Source: NCEH01 sp002257205
GTDB lineage: Bacteria > Pseudomonadota > Alphaproteobacteria > Rhizobiales > Xanthobacteraceae
Strand: one strand, 5' to 3'
Length of the DNA: 64,000 bases
Assembly (NCBI RefSeq): GCF_043195105.1
Contig: NZ_JBAFWO010000004.1
Position 1 is the stretch's first letter, and every line of letters begins with the position of its first letter. Positions 18,730 through 26,151 of this stretch are shown in pieces. The notes beneath the pieces were generated by a model. That model made no database searches, had not been told where the DNA came from, and saw only the letters and a list, made by a program, of their open reading frames with translations. Both the position numbers and the translations under genes were made by a program.

Positions 18730-18900
18730 TCACATCAGCCGCAGCCCCTTCAGGCTGGCATGGCCATCGCGCCCGACGATGATGTGGTCGTGCACGTCGA
18801 TGCCGAGCGGCTTGGCGATGTCGATGATCTTGCGCGTCATGTCGATGTCGGCGCGCGAGGGGGTGGGATCGCCCGAAGGGTGGTTGTGGACCACTCTAGC
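18730..18900 (-). pseudogene. radC: radC 3' fragment, truncated by element insertion
   Basis: Reading leftwards from 18894, 54 codons match the C-terminal JAB/MPN-like metalloprotease domain of RadC. The metal-binding motif is present as VVHNHPSGDPTPSRADIDM, followed by KPLGIDVHDHIIVGRDG and the end LKGLRLM. Upstream of the VVHNH codons the frame meets a stop (TAA at 18901-18903), and G+C drops sharply. Everything N-terminal, including the helix-hairpin-helix region, is missing. The split at the HNHPSG site shows that the mobile element entered radC. The missing 5' part should be at the far end of the element. Confidence 0.9.
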
Positions 18901-18998
18901 TTATAAATTATGTATTTGAAAATGTTATGCAATTTTGAAACTCTAAATCCGCTGGGGTAGGTTTTTGGGATCGGAGGTTTTGCCGACCCCTCCATCTA
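18901..18998. repeat. AT-rich left end of the element with imperfect direct repeats
   Basis: No gene here. The stretch is markedly AT-rich against its GC-rich surroundings. It holds an imperfect direct repeat, TTATGTATTTGAAA and TTATGCAATTTTGAAA, about 18 bp apart. This is what recombinase arm or core sites at an element end look like, but the assignment is inference from position. Confidence 0.45.
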
Positions 18999-19229
18999 TC
19001 ATCGTTGATCCCCCCCTCTCATTCCGAGTCGTTTTGACGCACGGCACTTCACGATATTCGTCTGATCCCAAATCTCAAGTTGGTTGACCGGATAGAGAAC
19101 CGACTTGCCCACCTTCACGTAAGCGGGACCAATTCTCATGGATCGCCAGTTTCGCAGTGTACCAATGCTAACTGTGCCTCGATAGCGTTCAGCGACCTCT
19201 TCGGGTGTGAGATACGTCTGATCGATCAT
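18999..19229 (-). CDS. AlpA/excisionase-like helix-turn-helix protein
   Basis: A 76-residue protein with the MerR-like winged helix of AlpA and excisionases: YLTPEEVAERYRGTVSIGTL then NWRSMRIGPAYVKVGKSVLY (about residues 5-45). Proteins like this bend DNA near attachment sites or activate integrase genes. Its position 100 bp from the radC junction makes a recombination-directionality role plausible, which is inference. GGAGG lies 8 nt ahead of ATG 19229. A 22-bp imperfect palindrome overlaps its leader (19244-19265). Confidence 0.8.
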   Translation of the reverse strand: MIDQTYLTPEEVAERYRGTVSIGTLRNWRSMRIGPAYVKVGKSVLYPVNQLEIWDQTNIVKCRASKRLGMRGGDQR

Positions 19230-19243
19230 GTTGAATGTCCTCC

Positions 19244-19265
19244 ATTAACGTGTTGACACATTAAT
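19244..19265. promoter_or_regulatory. Imperfect 22-bp palindrome ahead of the AlpA-like gene
   Basis: The half-sites are ATTAACGTGTT and, on the other strand, ATTAATGTGTC, agreeing at 9 of 11 positions. It lies 15-36 bp upstream of the AlpA-like start codon, where a repressor would block initiation. This could be the binding site of the AlpA-like protein itself or of another element regulator. From 19266 to 19477 I see no convincing gene. Confidence 0.5.
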
Positions 19266-19477
19266 GAACACTCGGTCACGTCCGCCAGGGAAGGGGGTAA
19301 ATGTCGTAGTAGGGAGAAGGGCTAGCGTAGGTTAAAAAACGGAGGGTTTGCCGTCTCTCGGCAGCGCTAACCAGCGTTGCAACGCACTTCTTCATTAGGC
19401 AGACGGCTTTGCTTTCAGGCTCATAACCTGAAGGCTTCCTAGCCGAGACTGTGTTCAACGGCTCATTTTCTGGACAT

Positions 19478-19514
19478 TCGATCTAGCCACTGAGTTACTT
19501 AGTGGCTAGATCGA
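19478..19514. repeat. Perfect 14-bp inverted repeat
   Basis: TCGATCTAGCCACT and AGTGGCTAGATCGA face each other across a nine-base spacer, GAGTTACTT. It ends four bases from the stop of the lipocalin-like gene, so it may end that transcript, but neither strand has a T run after the stem. It could equally be a protein-binding or recombination site marking the cargo edge. Confidence 0.6.
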
Positions 19515-19517
19515 CCC

Positions 19518-20495
19518 TCAGGCCTGCCAATCGCCGACCATCTCGACGTAACAGTAGCCGCTGACCTTCTCGTTGCGCACGGTGCCGCTGACCGAGCTAG
19601 CGCCTTCATAGCGCGCGTGCATGCCCCTGACCTCTTGCTCACGCGGCTTCGCAACCACCTGAAGATCCATGTCGAGCGCACGCACTTTCACCCGCCATCT
19701 GGTCGGGAAGCGGGAGCCGGACTGCGGGCTGACCCAGTAGTCACAGGCGTCGTCGACGAGCGGGACCAACTCGGCAACCCTATGCCTGCCGCTTTCGTCA
19801 ATCACAGTCACCCATGCGTCTGACTTGCCGTCCAGGCCAGCGGCATCCCAAAGGCTGATCCGCCAACCGTTGCTGAGGTTGAGGTCCATCCAAGTCCACT
19901 TGCCGCGCGGCGGGCCAAGCGGTTGCTTTTGCCATTGCCGGTCGAACCAACTCATACCCGAGGCCGGGAATTCACGACCATCCACGAGCAGACGGCCTGT
20001 CGTTTCCAGCGTCGGGATCGAGTACTGGTAGACGTCCATGCCCAGCATGTCGAACCGCGCCGTCCCCTTATTGTAGAGCGGATGACCGACGGCCCTAAGG
20101 GTCACATCGATGCTGGCGCCCTTGATCTGTGCACGAATACGCAATTCGTCCAGCGTTCCCGAAATCAAACTGTTCGGCGTTCTGACAAGCAGCCGATCCG
20201 AGCTGGCTTTCGCGCGAAAAATCGAGTGAAAGCCATGCTGCACGCCATACCAGCCTGTAGTCTCATCGGTGATGCTTACCGCGCTGTCCACGCCAACAGT
20301 GATCCCCCGGATGCTGAGTGCGAACAGGTGGACCAAGTAGTTGAGCGTATGTCCCTGAGACTCGAAGTGGCCGATAGCAAACCACGAGTTGAGCGTGTAT
20401 CCGGGTTTGTGTGCCAGATCAGCGACGATGTCGACGCTTGTTGGAATGGCACCCGTCTGCGTAGCCAGATTTGCTGTAAGGAGCGGTACGGTCAC
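19518..20495 (-). CDS. CrtC/AttH-type lipocalin-fold protein (hydratase-like)
   Basis: A protein of about 325 residues related to carotenoid 1,2-hydratase CrtC, the AttH family and fungal kievitone hydratase, which share two lipocalin-like barrels. Recognisable parts are the N-terminal barrel (FAIGHFESQGHTLNYLVHLF), GVQHGFHSIFRA, and the second-barrel core GMSWFDRQWQKQPLGPPRGK followed by WTWMDLNLSNGWRISLWDA. Family members hydrate double bonds of lipophilic substrates. No signal peptide is evident. The promoter is TTGACG (20628-20633) with TATGCA (20605-20610) inside an operator, so starts upstream of that are excluded; GTG 20495, behind AAAGG, is my best guess. It is isolated but shares the operator of the other cargo genes. 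Confidence 0.72.
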   Translation of the reverse strand: MTVPLLTANLATQTGAIPTSVDIVADLAHKPGYTLNSWFAIGHFESQGHTLNYLVHLFALSIRGITVGVDSAVSITDETTGWYGVQHGFHSIFRAKASSDRLLVRTPNSLISGTLDELRIRAQIKGASIDVTLRAVGHPLYNKGTARFDMLGMDVYQYSIPTLETTGRLLVDGREFPASGMSWFDRQWQKQPLGPPRGKWTWMDLNLSNGWRISLWDAAGLDGKSDAWVTVIDESGRHRVAELVPLVDDACDYWVSPQSGSRFPTRWRVKVRALDMDLQVVAKPREQEVRGMHARYEGASSVSGTVRNEKVSGYCYVEMVGDWQA

Positions 20496-20594
20496 ATGCT
20501 TACCTTTCTGCTTCACGTGCTGGGCGAGCGGCTCCGAGCCCCGCTTGGCGGCGCTGCAAAGCAGTTGCTCCGGTAAAATGATCTTTATGCCGAA

Positions 20595-20611
20595 ATATGT
20601 AATATGCATAT
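20595..20611. promoter_or_regulatory. MarR-type operator over the -10 of the lipocalin-like gene
   Basis: Degenerate copy of ATGTGCAT-N-ATGCACAT: right half ATGCATAT (7 of 8), left half ATATGTAA (5 of 8). It covers the predicted minus-strand -10 TATGCA (20605-20610), 17 bp from TTGACG at 20628-20633. On its own it would be weak evidence; the layout matches the other cargo promoters. Confidence 0.5.
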
Positions 20612-20639
20612 AATTTGGAGTCGGTGGCGTCAACTAAAA

Positions 20640-20656
20640 ATATGTATAATGCACAT
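20640..20656. promoter_or_regulatory. MarR-type operator upstream of the -35 of the lipocalin-like gene
   Basis: Left half ATATGTAT (6 of 8), right half ATGCACAT (8 of 8), centre A. It lies just upstream of the minus-strand -35 box TTGACG. Confidence 0.7.
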
Positions 20657-20748
20657 TATTCTGGCGATTATGCAGGCGGGATGAACGAGGCGAAGCCTGA
20701 GTTGTAACATCAGCGCCGAGTCTGGCGGCGCTCAGCGCTGCCGAACCT

Positions 20749-20808
20749 TCAGACCGGGGCGCCACGCTTATTGGCCTTGTCGGCGAGATTGTCGTGGATA
20801 CCCGTGCC
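20749..20808 (-). pseudogene. Remnant of a DUF2493 gene, 3' end only
   Basis: On the minus strand 19 codons read GTGIHDNLADKANKRGAPV and then stop. This aligns with the end of the intact element gene at 56265-57200, which reads GTGIQENLADKARKLGIPV. Upstream of the fragment the frame is interrupted and no further similarity was evident. The rest of 20660-21040 shows no convincing gene. It marks debris of another, related element beside the cargo. Confidence 0.7.
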
Positions 20809-21041
20809 TCAGAACTGCATTGCGTCCCTCGGTCGCGAAGCCAATTTGCGAGTCTATTGCGGCGGCGGGCCCGCATCGAGGCGATCTTCTCGGCACCGGT
20901 CGGCAAATTGCCGTTGGTCAGCACCCTGTCGGGAGCGCGAGTGCAGGACACGATGGCTAAGGCCAGCCATTTTGGTCTCGCGATAGAAAGGCGAGGGACG
21001 CGCCGCCGGAAAACATTTCAGGAGACTTTACATAGCTGCAT

Positions 21042-21059
21042 ATCATAGGTACCTATGAT
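21042..21059. promoter_or_regulatory. Perfect 18-bp palindrome ahead of the first FAD monooxygenase
   Basis: ATCATAGGTACCTATGAT is fully symmetrical and differs from the ATGTGCAT operator. It lies 28 bp before the preferred start codon of the monooxygenase gene and overlaps the alternative ATGs at 21055 and 21058. The likely binder is the MarR encoded just downstream at 22652, which is inference from proximity. Confidence 0.75.
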
Positions 21060-21087
21060 GAACTTTGTTCAAGCCTTGGATTGTCAA

Positions 21088-22602
21088 ATGGATGAAAGAT
21101 CTAGTTCGCAGGTGATCGTCGTTGGCGCGGGCCCCACGGGCCTGATGCTGGCCGCCGAGTTGAGTTTGGGAGGTGCCGATGTCACGGTGATCGAACGGCG
21201 CTCCACGGGCACTTTTGGCGAGTCACGCGCTCCCGGCATCAATGCTCGCACAATGGAGATATTCGGCCAGCGAAATTTGGCCCAACGATTTCTCGAGCGG
21301 GGACGCCAACTTCCAGCCGTGCTGTTTTCGGGTCTTCCCATGATGCCGAAAGAGGTGGATCCGGACTGGCCGGATGCTCTTATCCTGCCGCAGTCTGAAA
21401 CCGAACGGATATTGGGAGAACGCGTCGAGGAGCTTGGGGTGCCCATCAGATGGTCGACGGAGCTTTTGCACCTTGCTCAGGACACGTTCGGCGTGGATCT
21501 CATCGTCGACGATGGGGGCGAGGCGAGAGCGCTGAGGGCACAGTATGTTGTCGGATGTGACGGTGGTCATAGCGCCGTGCGGCGAATCTGCGGGTTGGCC
21601 TTCCCTGGAGATGACCCAGTTTCCCACTGGATCGTCGCCGATGTTCAGCTTGGTAATCCTCCCAACGAACGTGAATCGTTTGGGCGGAATACACGGATCG
21701 GAACCTACCAAGTCTCGCGCGCGGAGCCGGATTGGTATCGCGTCAGCTTGATGAAACTCGCCGCTCCGAACGATCGGAACGCGCCGGTCACGTTGGACGA
21801 GTTACGTCAAGCTATGCTCGAAGGTCTCGGTACCGACTACGGCTTGCTCAAGGCTCGTTGGATGTCGAGGTTCGCGGATGGTTGCAGACAGGTAGATCAG
21901 TACCGTCACGGACGAGTCTTCCTCGCGGGAGATGCCGCGCATACGCACTCGCCAATTGGCGGCCAAGGCCTCAATCTCGGGATCCAGGACGCGGTGAATT
22001 TGGGTTGGAAACTCGGTGCAGTTGTAGCTGGCGCGTCGGCCGAGCCTTTGCTCGATACATATCATCAGGAGCGCCATCCGGTCGCGGAGCGGGTGCTGGA
22101 GTTGGCGAGAGCGCAGACGGCGCTCATCAAGCCTGGACATCAGATCGACGCATTGCGCAACGTCGTTGGAATGTGGCTCGACATACCGGAAGTGATGCGT
22201 GGGATGGCAGGGACGTTGAGCGGTCTTGCGCTCCGGTATCCATGGGGCGCGGATCTGCATCCCCTCGTAGGACGACGCATGCCGAATCTTTCCCTGCTTA
22301 CGGACCATGGGAAGCAGGATACATTTACGCTGATGCACTCAGCGCGCCCGCTTTTGCTGAGTTTCAATCAAACGAAGGGAACAGTCGTACCAGACCGCTG
22401 GATCTCGGCGGTCGACTACTTCGAAGTCAGCCCCGACGTCGACGGCAACTCGCTGAACTGGCACCTTCCTGTGCTTGGCTCAATTCCAGCATTGGCGGCG
22501 GCATTCGTTCGGCCGGACGGCTACGTCGCTTGGGTTGAGGCAGAGGGCGAGCCATCAACTAGCGCCTCACTGGCTGATGCGATGGAGAGGTGGTTGGGCT
22601 GA
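21088..22602 (+). CDS. Class A FAD-dependent monooxygenase
   Basis: A flavoprotein of about 504 residues in the PheA/TfdB, MhpA and rifampicin-monooxygenase (Rox) superfamily, hydroxylating aromatic or polycyclic rings with NAD(P)H and O2. The FAD dinucleotide fold is VIVVGAGPTGLMLAAELSLG near the N-terminus, the DG motif is VGCDGGHSAVRR, and the GD motif is RVFLAGDAAHTHSPIGGQG. A thioredoxin-like C-terminal domain follows. The substrate is unknown. ATG 21088 is preferred because the palindrome 21042-21059 overlaps the earlier ATGs and the FAD fold then begins about seven residues in. The MarR gene follows by 49 bp, probably as an operon. Confidence 0.85.
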   Translation: MDERSSSQVIVVGAGPTGLMLAAELSLGGADVTVIERRSTGTFGESRAPGINARTMEIFGQRNLAQRFLERGRQLPAVLFSGLPMMPKEVDPDWPDALILPQSETERILGERVEELGVPIRWSTELLHLAQDTFGVDLIVDDGGEARALRAQYVVGCDGGHSAVRRICGLAFPGDDPVSHWIVADVQLGNPPNERESFGRNTRIGTYQVSRAEPDWYRVSLMKLAAPNDRNAPVTLDELRQAMLEGLGTDYGLLKARWMSRFADGCRQVDQYRHGRVFLAGDAAHTHSPIGGQGLNLGIQDAVNLGWKLGAVVAGASAEPLLDTYHQERHPVAERVLELARAQTALIKPGHQIDALRNVVGMWLDIPEVMRGMAGTLSGLALRYPWGADLHPLVGRRMPNLSLLTDHGKQDTFTLMHSARPLLLSFNQTKGTVVPDRWISAVDYFEVSPDVDGNSLNWHLPVLGSIPALAAAFVRPDGYVAWVEAEGEPSTSASLADAMERWLG

Positions 22603-22651
22603 TGAGCGAACGGGCGAATATTGGAGATGGGAAGGCGGCGGCAGGCACACT

Positions 22652-23095
22652 ATGGACGACATAGATCCCAGACAGTCGCCATCCTTTTATATCAAGCGGG
22701 TGGCGCAGGAACTGACGCGCTTGGCAGAAGCTGAGCTACGGCCTCTTAACTTGGGGATGGGAAGCCTCCCCGTGTTGACAGCGCTGAAGACCGGCGAGGC
22801 TTCTACACAGGCAGATCTCGCGAGGTTGCTCCACGTTGAACAACCTTCCATGGCCCAAACGCTTGCGCGACTTGAACGAGACGGTTTCATAACTCGAACT
22901 CCGCTTAGTTCGAATAGACGCATACAGCGAATTGACCTGACGCCCGCAGCTCACGAGATTTTGCCACAGAGTAAACATTTACTTCAGAAAGGCAACAACC
23001 GTTCCCTTGCGGGATTTTCGCCGGAGGACGTCAATGTTTTACTATCTTTTCTTAGGCGGATGTATGCAAACATTCGAGACGATGATCGAAGCTGA
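22652..23095 (+). CDS. MarR family regulator (first)
   Basis: A 147-residue winged-helix regulator. GMGSLPVLTALKTGEASTQA, then LARLLHVEQPSMAQTLARLE (recognition helix) and ITRTPLSSNRRIQRIDLTPA (wing) follow the MarR layout. MarR dimers usually repress neighbouring genes until an aromatic ligand binds. It follows the FAD monooxygenase on the same strand, so the pair is probably co-transcribed and autoregulated through the palindrome at 21042-21059. It is not closely similar to the second MarR at 28715. Confidence 0.88.
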   Translation: MDDIDPRQSPSFYIKRVAQELTRLAEAELRPLNLGMGSLPVLTALKTGEASTQADLARLLHVEQPSMAQTLARLERDGFITRTPLSSNRRIQRIDLTPAAHEILPQSKHLLQKGNNRSLAGFSPEDVNVLLSFLRRMYANIRDDDRS

Positions 23096-23191
23096 GGTAA
23101 GTGTCGTGTCGTAGTGTCGGCCGAGCAGGTCTGATCTCCAAGCTCGGCGACTGCGGGTTAATTCGGTCCGCGAAAACCTGCAGATGTCTCA

Positions 23192-24514
23192 TCACACTCT
23201 TTCGGAAGCAGACTTTTTGGGGAACATAGAGAGTAGCCCAACCGCGCCCAATCCAGTCAGTGCGATGGCGGTGAGGGCCACGGCCCAGCCTATGAAGTTT
23301 TGCTGCTGGATCAAAAGCCCACCCGCGATGGGCGCTATGATATTGATGAGGGAGGCAAGCGACTGAGCCATCCCCATCGCAACGCCCTGCGAGGTGGGCG
23401 GCACCGCAAGGCTTAGCGCTGCGACGAGTGTGGGTCTTGCCAGCCCTACGCCGGAGGCGATCGCAAGAACTCCAACTGCCAGCCCAGGGATCGTATTGCC
23501 GAAACCGATGAGGACGAAACCGGACGCAAGCAAGGCGAACGAAGCTACGGCGACCGTCCTCTCGTGGAAAGTCGAGCCAATGGCGCGCATCACCACAATC
23601 TGAATCAGAATGTTTGTTGCGCCGGCGGCAGTGAATAGGAGCCCGATTTCTGTCGGGCCAAAGGATTCGCCGCCCCAATGGTATCGCGCTTGAAGCACAA
23701 GAGCGAGTTGCGAACTGAACAAGCTGAACGCCATATACAACAAAGCGATTGCGGTCAGAAGCGCCTTCACATTTGGCAGCTTAACTAGGTCGCTGATCTC
23801 ACGAAAGAATCTTTTCGATGGCAACGGGGTAATGGCTGCCCCCACGACGTCAGCTTGTTCGTCGAAATGCGATTGAGCTGCCGACGGTTGCCCCGTCCCA
23901 AAGACGCGGCTCCAGACCCGGGCGCCGGACGAAGTGCGAACGTCAACAGGGAGGAGAGCGCAGGTCAATACGATGCTGGCACAAGAGACGGCCGCAGCTA
24001 GCCAAAAAGGCACGGCGGGTCCGATTGGAGCGAGCATGCCACCAAGGGCCGGCCCAATCATGGTGCCTAAACCCATCGCCGCGCTCACGACGCCGATAGC
24101 TTGGCGCCGTTTTCCGGGTTCGCTCCGATCCGAGACGTAAGCGATGGCGATCGCAACGTTGCCCGCGGACAAACCGTCCACGATGCGTCCGGCAAAAACA
24201 ATGGGAAGACTATGCGCTGAGGCGAGGATAAGAAAGCTCGCGCATGTGCCGATTTGGCTGATCAGTAGAAGACGCTTGCGGCCGTATCGGTCAGACGCCT
24301 TCCCCAGGATCGGCCCTGCAAACAGTTCGCAGATGGCGAAGCTTGCGATCAATAGACCGATCATGAGCGGAGTGGCACCAAACTCCTGCGCATAAAATGG
24401 CAGGAGGGGCAAGATAAGGCCAGCACTGGCGGTGTCCACGACGACGACCGCGAAAATCGGCAGCAGCACAGTCCTTGTCTCTGTCGGACGCCGTGCATCA
24501 GTTTCGTTTGTCAT
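23192..24514 (-). CDS. MFS efflux transporter, DHA1 type (first)
   Basis: A 440-residue protein with 12 predicted membrane helices in the drug:H+ antiporter-1 layout of TetA-like pumps. Motif A between helices 2 and 3 reads GKASDRYGRKRLL. Helix 5 has MGLGTMIGPALGG, the antiporter motif C. It is a paralogue of the pump at 26152, with matching segments such as SFGPTEIGLLF against SFGPRELGYIL. The first possible ATG (24544) lies in the operator, so ATG 24514 is used. The promoter TTGACA (24567-24572) faces this gene with its -10 inside an operator at 24528-24548. Confidence 0.9.
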   Translation of the reverse strand: MTNETDARRPTETRTVLLPIFAVVVVDTASAGLILPLLPFYAQEFGATPLMIGLLIASFAICELFAGPILGKASDRYGRKRLLLISQIGTCASFLILASAHSLPIVFAGRIVDGLSAGNVAIAIAYVSDRSEPGKRRQAIGVVSAAMGLGTMIGPALGGMLAPIGPAVPFWLAAAVSCASIVLTCALLPVDVRTSSGARVWSRVFGTGQPSAAQSHFDEQADVVGAAITPLPSKRFFREISDLVKLPNVKALLTAIALLYMAFSLFSSQLALVLQARYHWGGESFGPTEIGLLFTAAGATNILIQIVVMRAIGSTFHERTVAVASFALLASGFVLIGFGNTIPGLAVGVLAIASGVGLARPTLVAALSLAVPPTSQGVAMGMAQSLASLINIIAPIAGGLLIQQQNFIGWAVALTAIALTGLGAVGLLSMFPKKSASERV

Positions 24515-24527
24515 CCTGAGTCTACCT

Positions 24528-24548
24528 CTATGTGCATTATGCACATAG
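24528..24548. promoter_or_regulatory. Perfect MarR-type operator over the -10 of the first pump gene
   Basis: Best copy of the set: ten-base arms CTATGTGCAT and ATGCACATAG around a central T. The minus-strand -10 (CTATGTG) lies inside it, with the -35 TTGACA at 24567-24572. Binding here would block RNA polymerase. Confidence 0.88.
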
Positions 24549-24578
24549 TTGACAGAGGCGAGGCCGTGTCAATGATAA

Positions 24579-24595
24579 AAGTGTATGATGCACAT
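24579..24595. promoter_or_regulatory. MarR-type operator upstream of the -35 of the first pump gene
   Basis: Left half AAGTGTAT (6 of 8), centre G, right half ATGCACAT (8 of 8). It sits 7 bp upstream of the -35 box, repeating the two-site layout of the other cargo promoters. From 24596 to 24764 I see no gene. Confidence 0.75.
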
Positions 24596-24764
24596 TATTT
24601 GACTACGCTATCGCATTCTTCGGATGGACTGCCGTAGTCTCACCGAACAACAATTGGTCGCAATGACGTCACGTCTGGCTGCCGAATGAGAATTTACGAG
24701 AACCCGGCGAGCGACAGCGACCCGCGGTGAGGAAGCCATTGGTGCACTGGCTAATGCCACAGCA

Positions 24765-25940
24765 TTAGCGAAAAATCGGCGTGTTCTTCCACAAGGTTCC
24801 TGAAGTGATCCGATCGTATCCGAGCTTGTACACCGCTTGCATATAACTGCCATCAAGCGGATTGAGCATCGAATAGGGAACTTGAGCTTCGATCGATCCT
24901 ACTTGCAAACGTGCCCCAGTTCGACTGGCGTAGTTGTAAAGAGCAGTCAATTCGCTCTGTGCTTGGGACTTAAGGAAAGTCGAGTAAGCTCTCCCGAGAG
25001 CGGATACCGTTCTGTTCGGCGTGACGTTAAACTCCGGTATGAGTGCGTTGTTGACGATGACGTAGAGATTGATTTGTAGTCGGATGGACGTTTTTGCAGG
25101 ATGGGCGCTTGCGGTGAGGAGCGGGGGAGTCAGGATCTGCGAGGTCGAGCCTCCATCCGAGTGCATTTCCTGGAAATGTCGGCCATTGGACGCGGCTTGG
25201 ATCATAACGGGCGGGTAGACGCCCGGAACACTTGAAGAAGCAACGATGACATCTCGAAACAGATTCAGCGCATCGGGGTTTCCGCTTGCAGCGATGGCGC
25301 CCATGTTCCAGATCACGCCGCGTTGAGTATCTAGGTTCGTCGTGAGGACGAACAGTCGGCGGCCCTTGCGATGCTCGACAGCAATTTCGTTGAGGACATC
25401 TGGCGTGATGAATTGATCGACGAGTCTCTTCAGCGGCCCGGATTTGAGCAGACTCGATCCGAACACTCCGAACGGACCATTGATCGCGACGAGGTCTTGA
25501 GCGACGCCGCCGGTATAAAGATGCACCAATGTGTCGTCGTAGGCGGTGCCGAGAAACGCGTATGGCGCGATCAGTGCACCCGTGCTGACGCCGGTTACGA
25601 CATCAAAGTGTGGGCGTGTTTTCGAGGCAGTCCAGCCCGTGAGGACGCCGACACCGAAAGCGCCTCCGGCGCCCCCGCCGGAAATCATCAGGATGTTTTG
25701 CTGATCGGACTGCGCTGTAAGTGCCCAGTCGCGATGCTTCGTGAGGGTTTCGTTGCGGGACGCAAACCGCTGGGCGCGGATCTCGCCATAACCGACAACG
25801 AACGCATTATTGGCCTCTTGCGCATCGGAAGCGCGCTCCAACGTCTGGGTGCATCCCGACAGGATCATTGCAACGAAAAGGAGAAACGTGACTGTGCAGA
25901 CTGAACGGCGGATCGTTCCTAGAGCAATTCTGGGAGACAT
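24765..25940 (-). CDS. Patatin-like phospholipase lipoprotein
   Basis: About 391 residues. A lipoprotein signal (lipobox ending MILSGC, Cys about residue 30) should anchor it to a membrane from the periplasmic side. The catalytic part is patatin-like: oxyanion loop GGGAGGAFG, nucleophile GVSTGAL (Ser in GxSxG) and the Asp dyad partner in HSDGGS. Patatins hydrolyse acyl esters of lipids. The frame stays open upstream to ATG 26159, overlapping the second pump's stop, so coupling to that pump is likely; I chose ATG 25940 because it starts exactly at the signal peptide. Why an esterase joins two pumps and two oxygenases is unclear. Confidence 0.78.
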   Translation of the reverse strand: MSPRIALGTIRRSVCTVTFLLFVAMILSGCTQTLERASDAQEANNAFVVGYGEIRAQRFASRNETLTKHRDWALTAQSDQQNILMISGGGAGGAFGVGVLTGWTASKTRPHFDVVTGVSTGALIAPYAFLGTAYDDTLVHLYTGGVAQDLVAINGPFGVFGSSLLKSGPLKRLVDQFITPDVLNEIAVEHRKGRRLFVLTTNLDTQRGVIWNMGAIAASGNPDALNLFRDVIVASSSVPGVYPPVMIQAASNGRHFQEMHSDGGSTSQILTPPLLTASAHPAKTSIRLQINLYVIVNNALIPEFNVTPNRTVSALGRAYSTFLKSQAQSELTALYNYASRTGARLQVGSIEAQVPYSMLNPLDGSYMQAVYKLGYDRITSGTLWKNTPIFR

Positions 25941-26151
25941 CAAGCCGGCCAAGGAGCGCGAGATATATTGGGCAGCAGAAGCCGTAGCTATGTCGGGCGA
26001 GGGCAGGATATCAGCCTTGGCGCACTCAATCGGAATTTGGCTTGTCACTGAATGCGCCCCGCCAGCAGAGTTCGATCGTTTTCGCTGGGCAGATGCCGGA
26101 TGATCTTGCATTGCCGAGGGTTCACCGGCGGGACGTCTCTTGCCGTCGCCC

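Noticed and set aside
18730..18900. tRNA-gene attachment site for the element
   Set aside because: No tRNA-like sequence is at the junction; the broken gene is radC.
19276..19458. 60-residue minus-strand frame left of the lipocalin-like gene
   Set aside because: No ribosome site, no similarity and biased composition; treated as non-coding.
20634..20951. 105-residue minus-strand frame between the lipocalin-like gene and the first monooxygenase
   Set aside because: It overlaps the DUF2493 debris in another frame and runs through an operator and promoter; not a gene.
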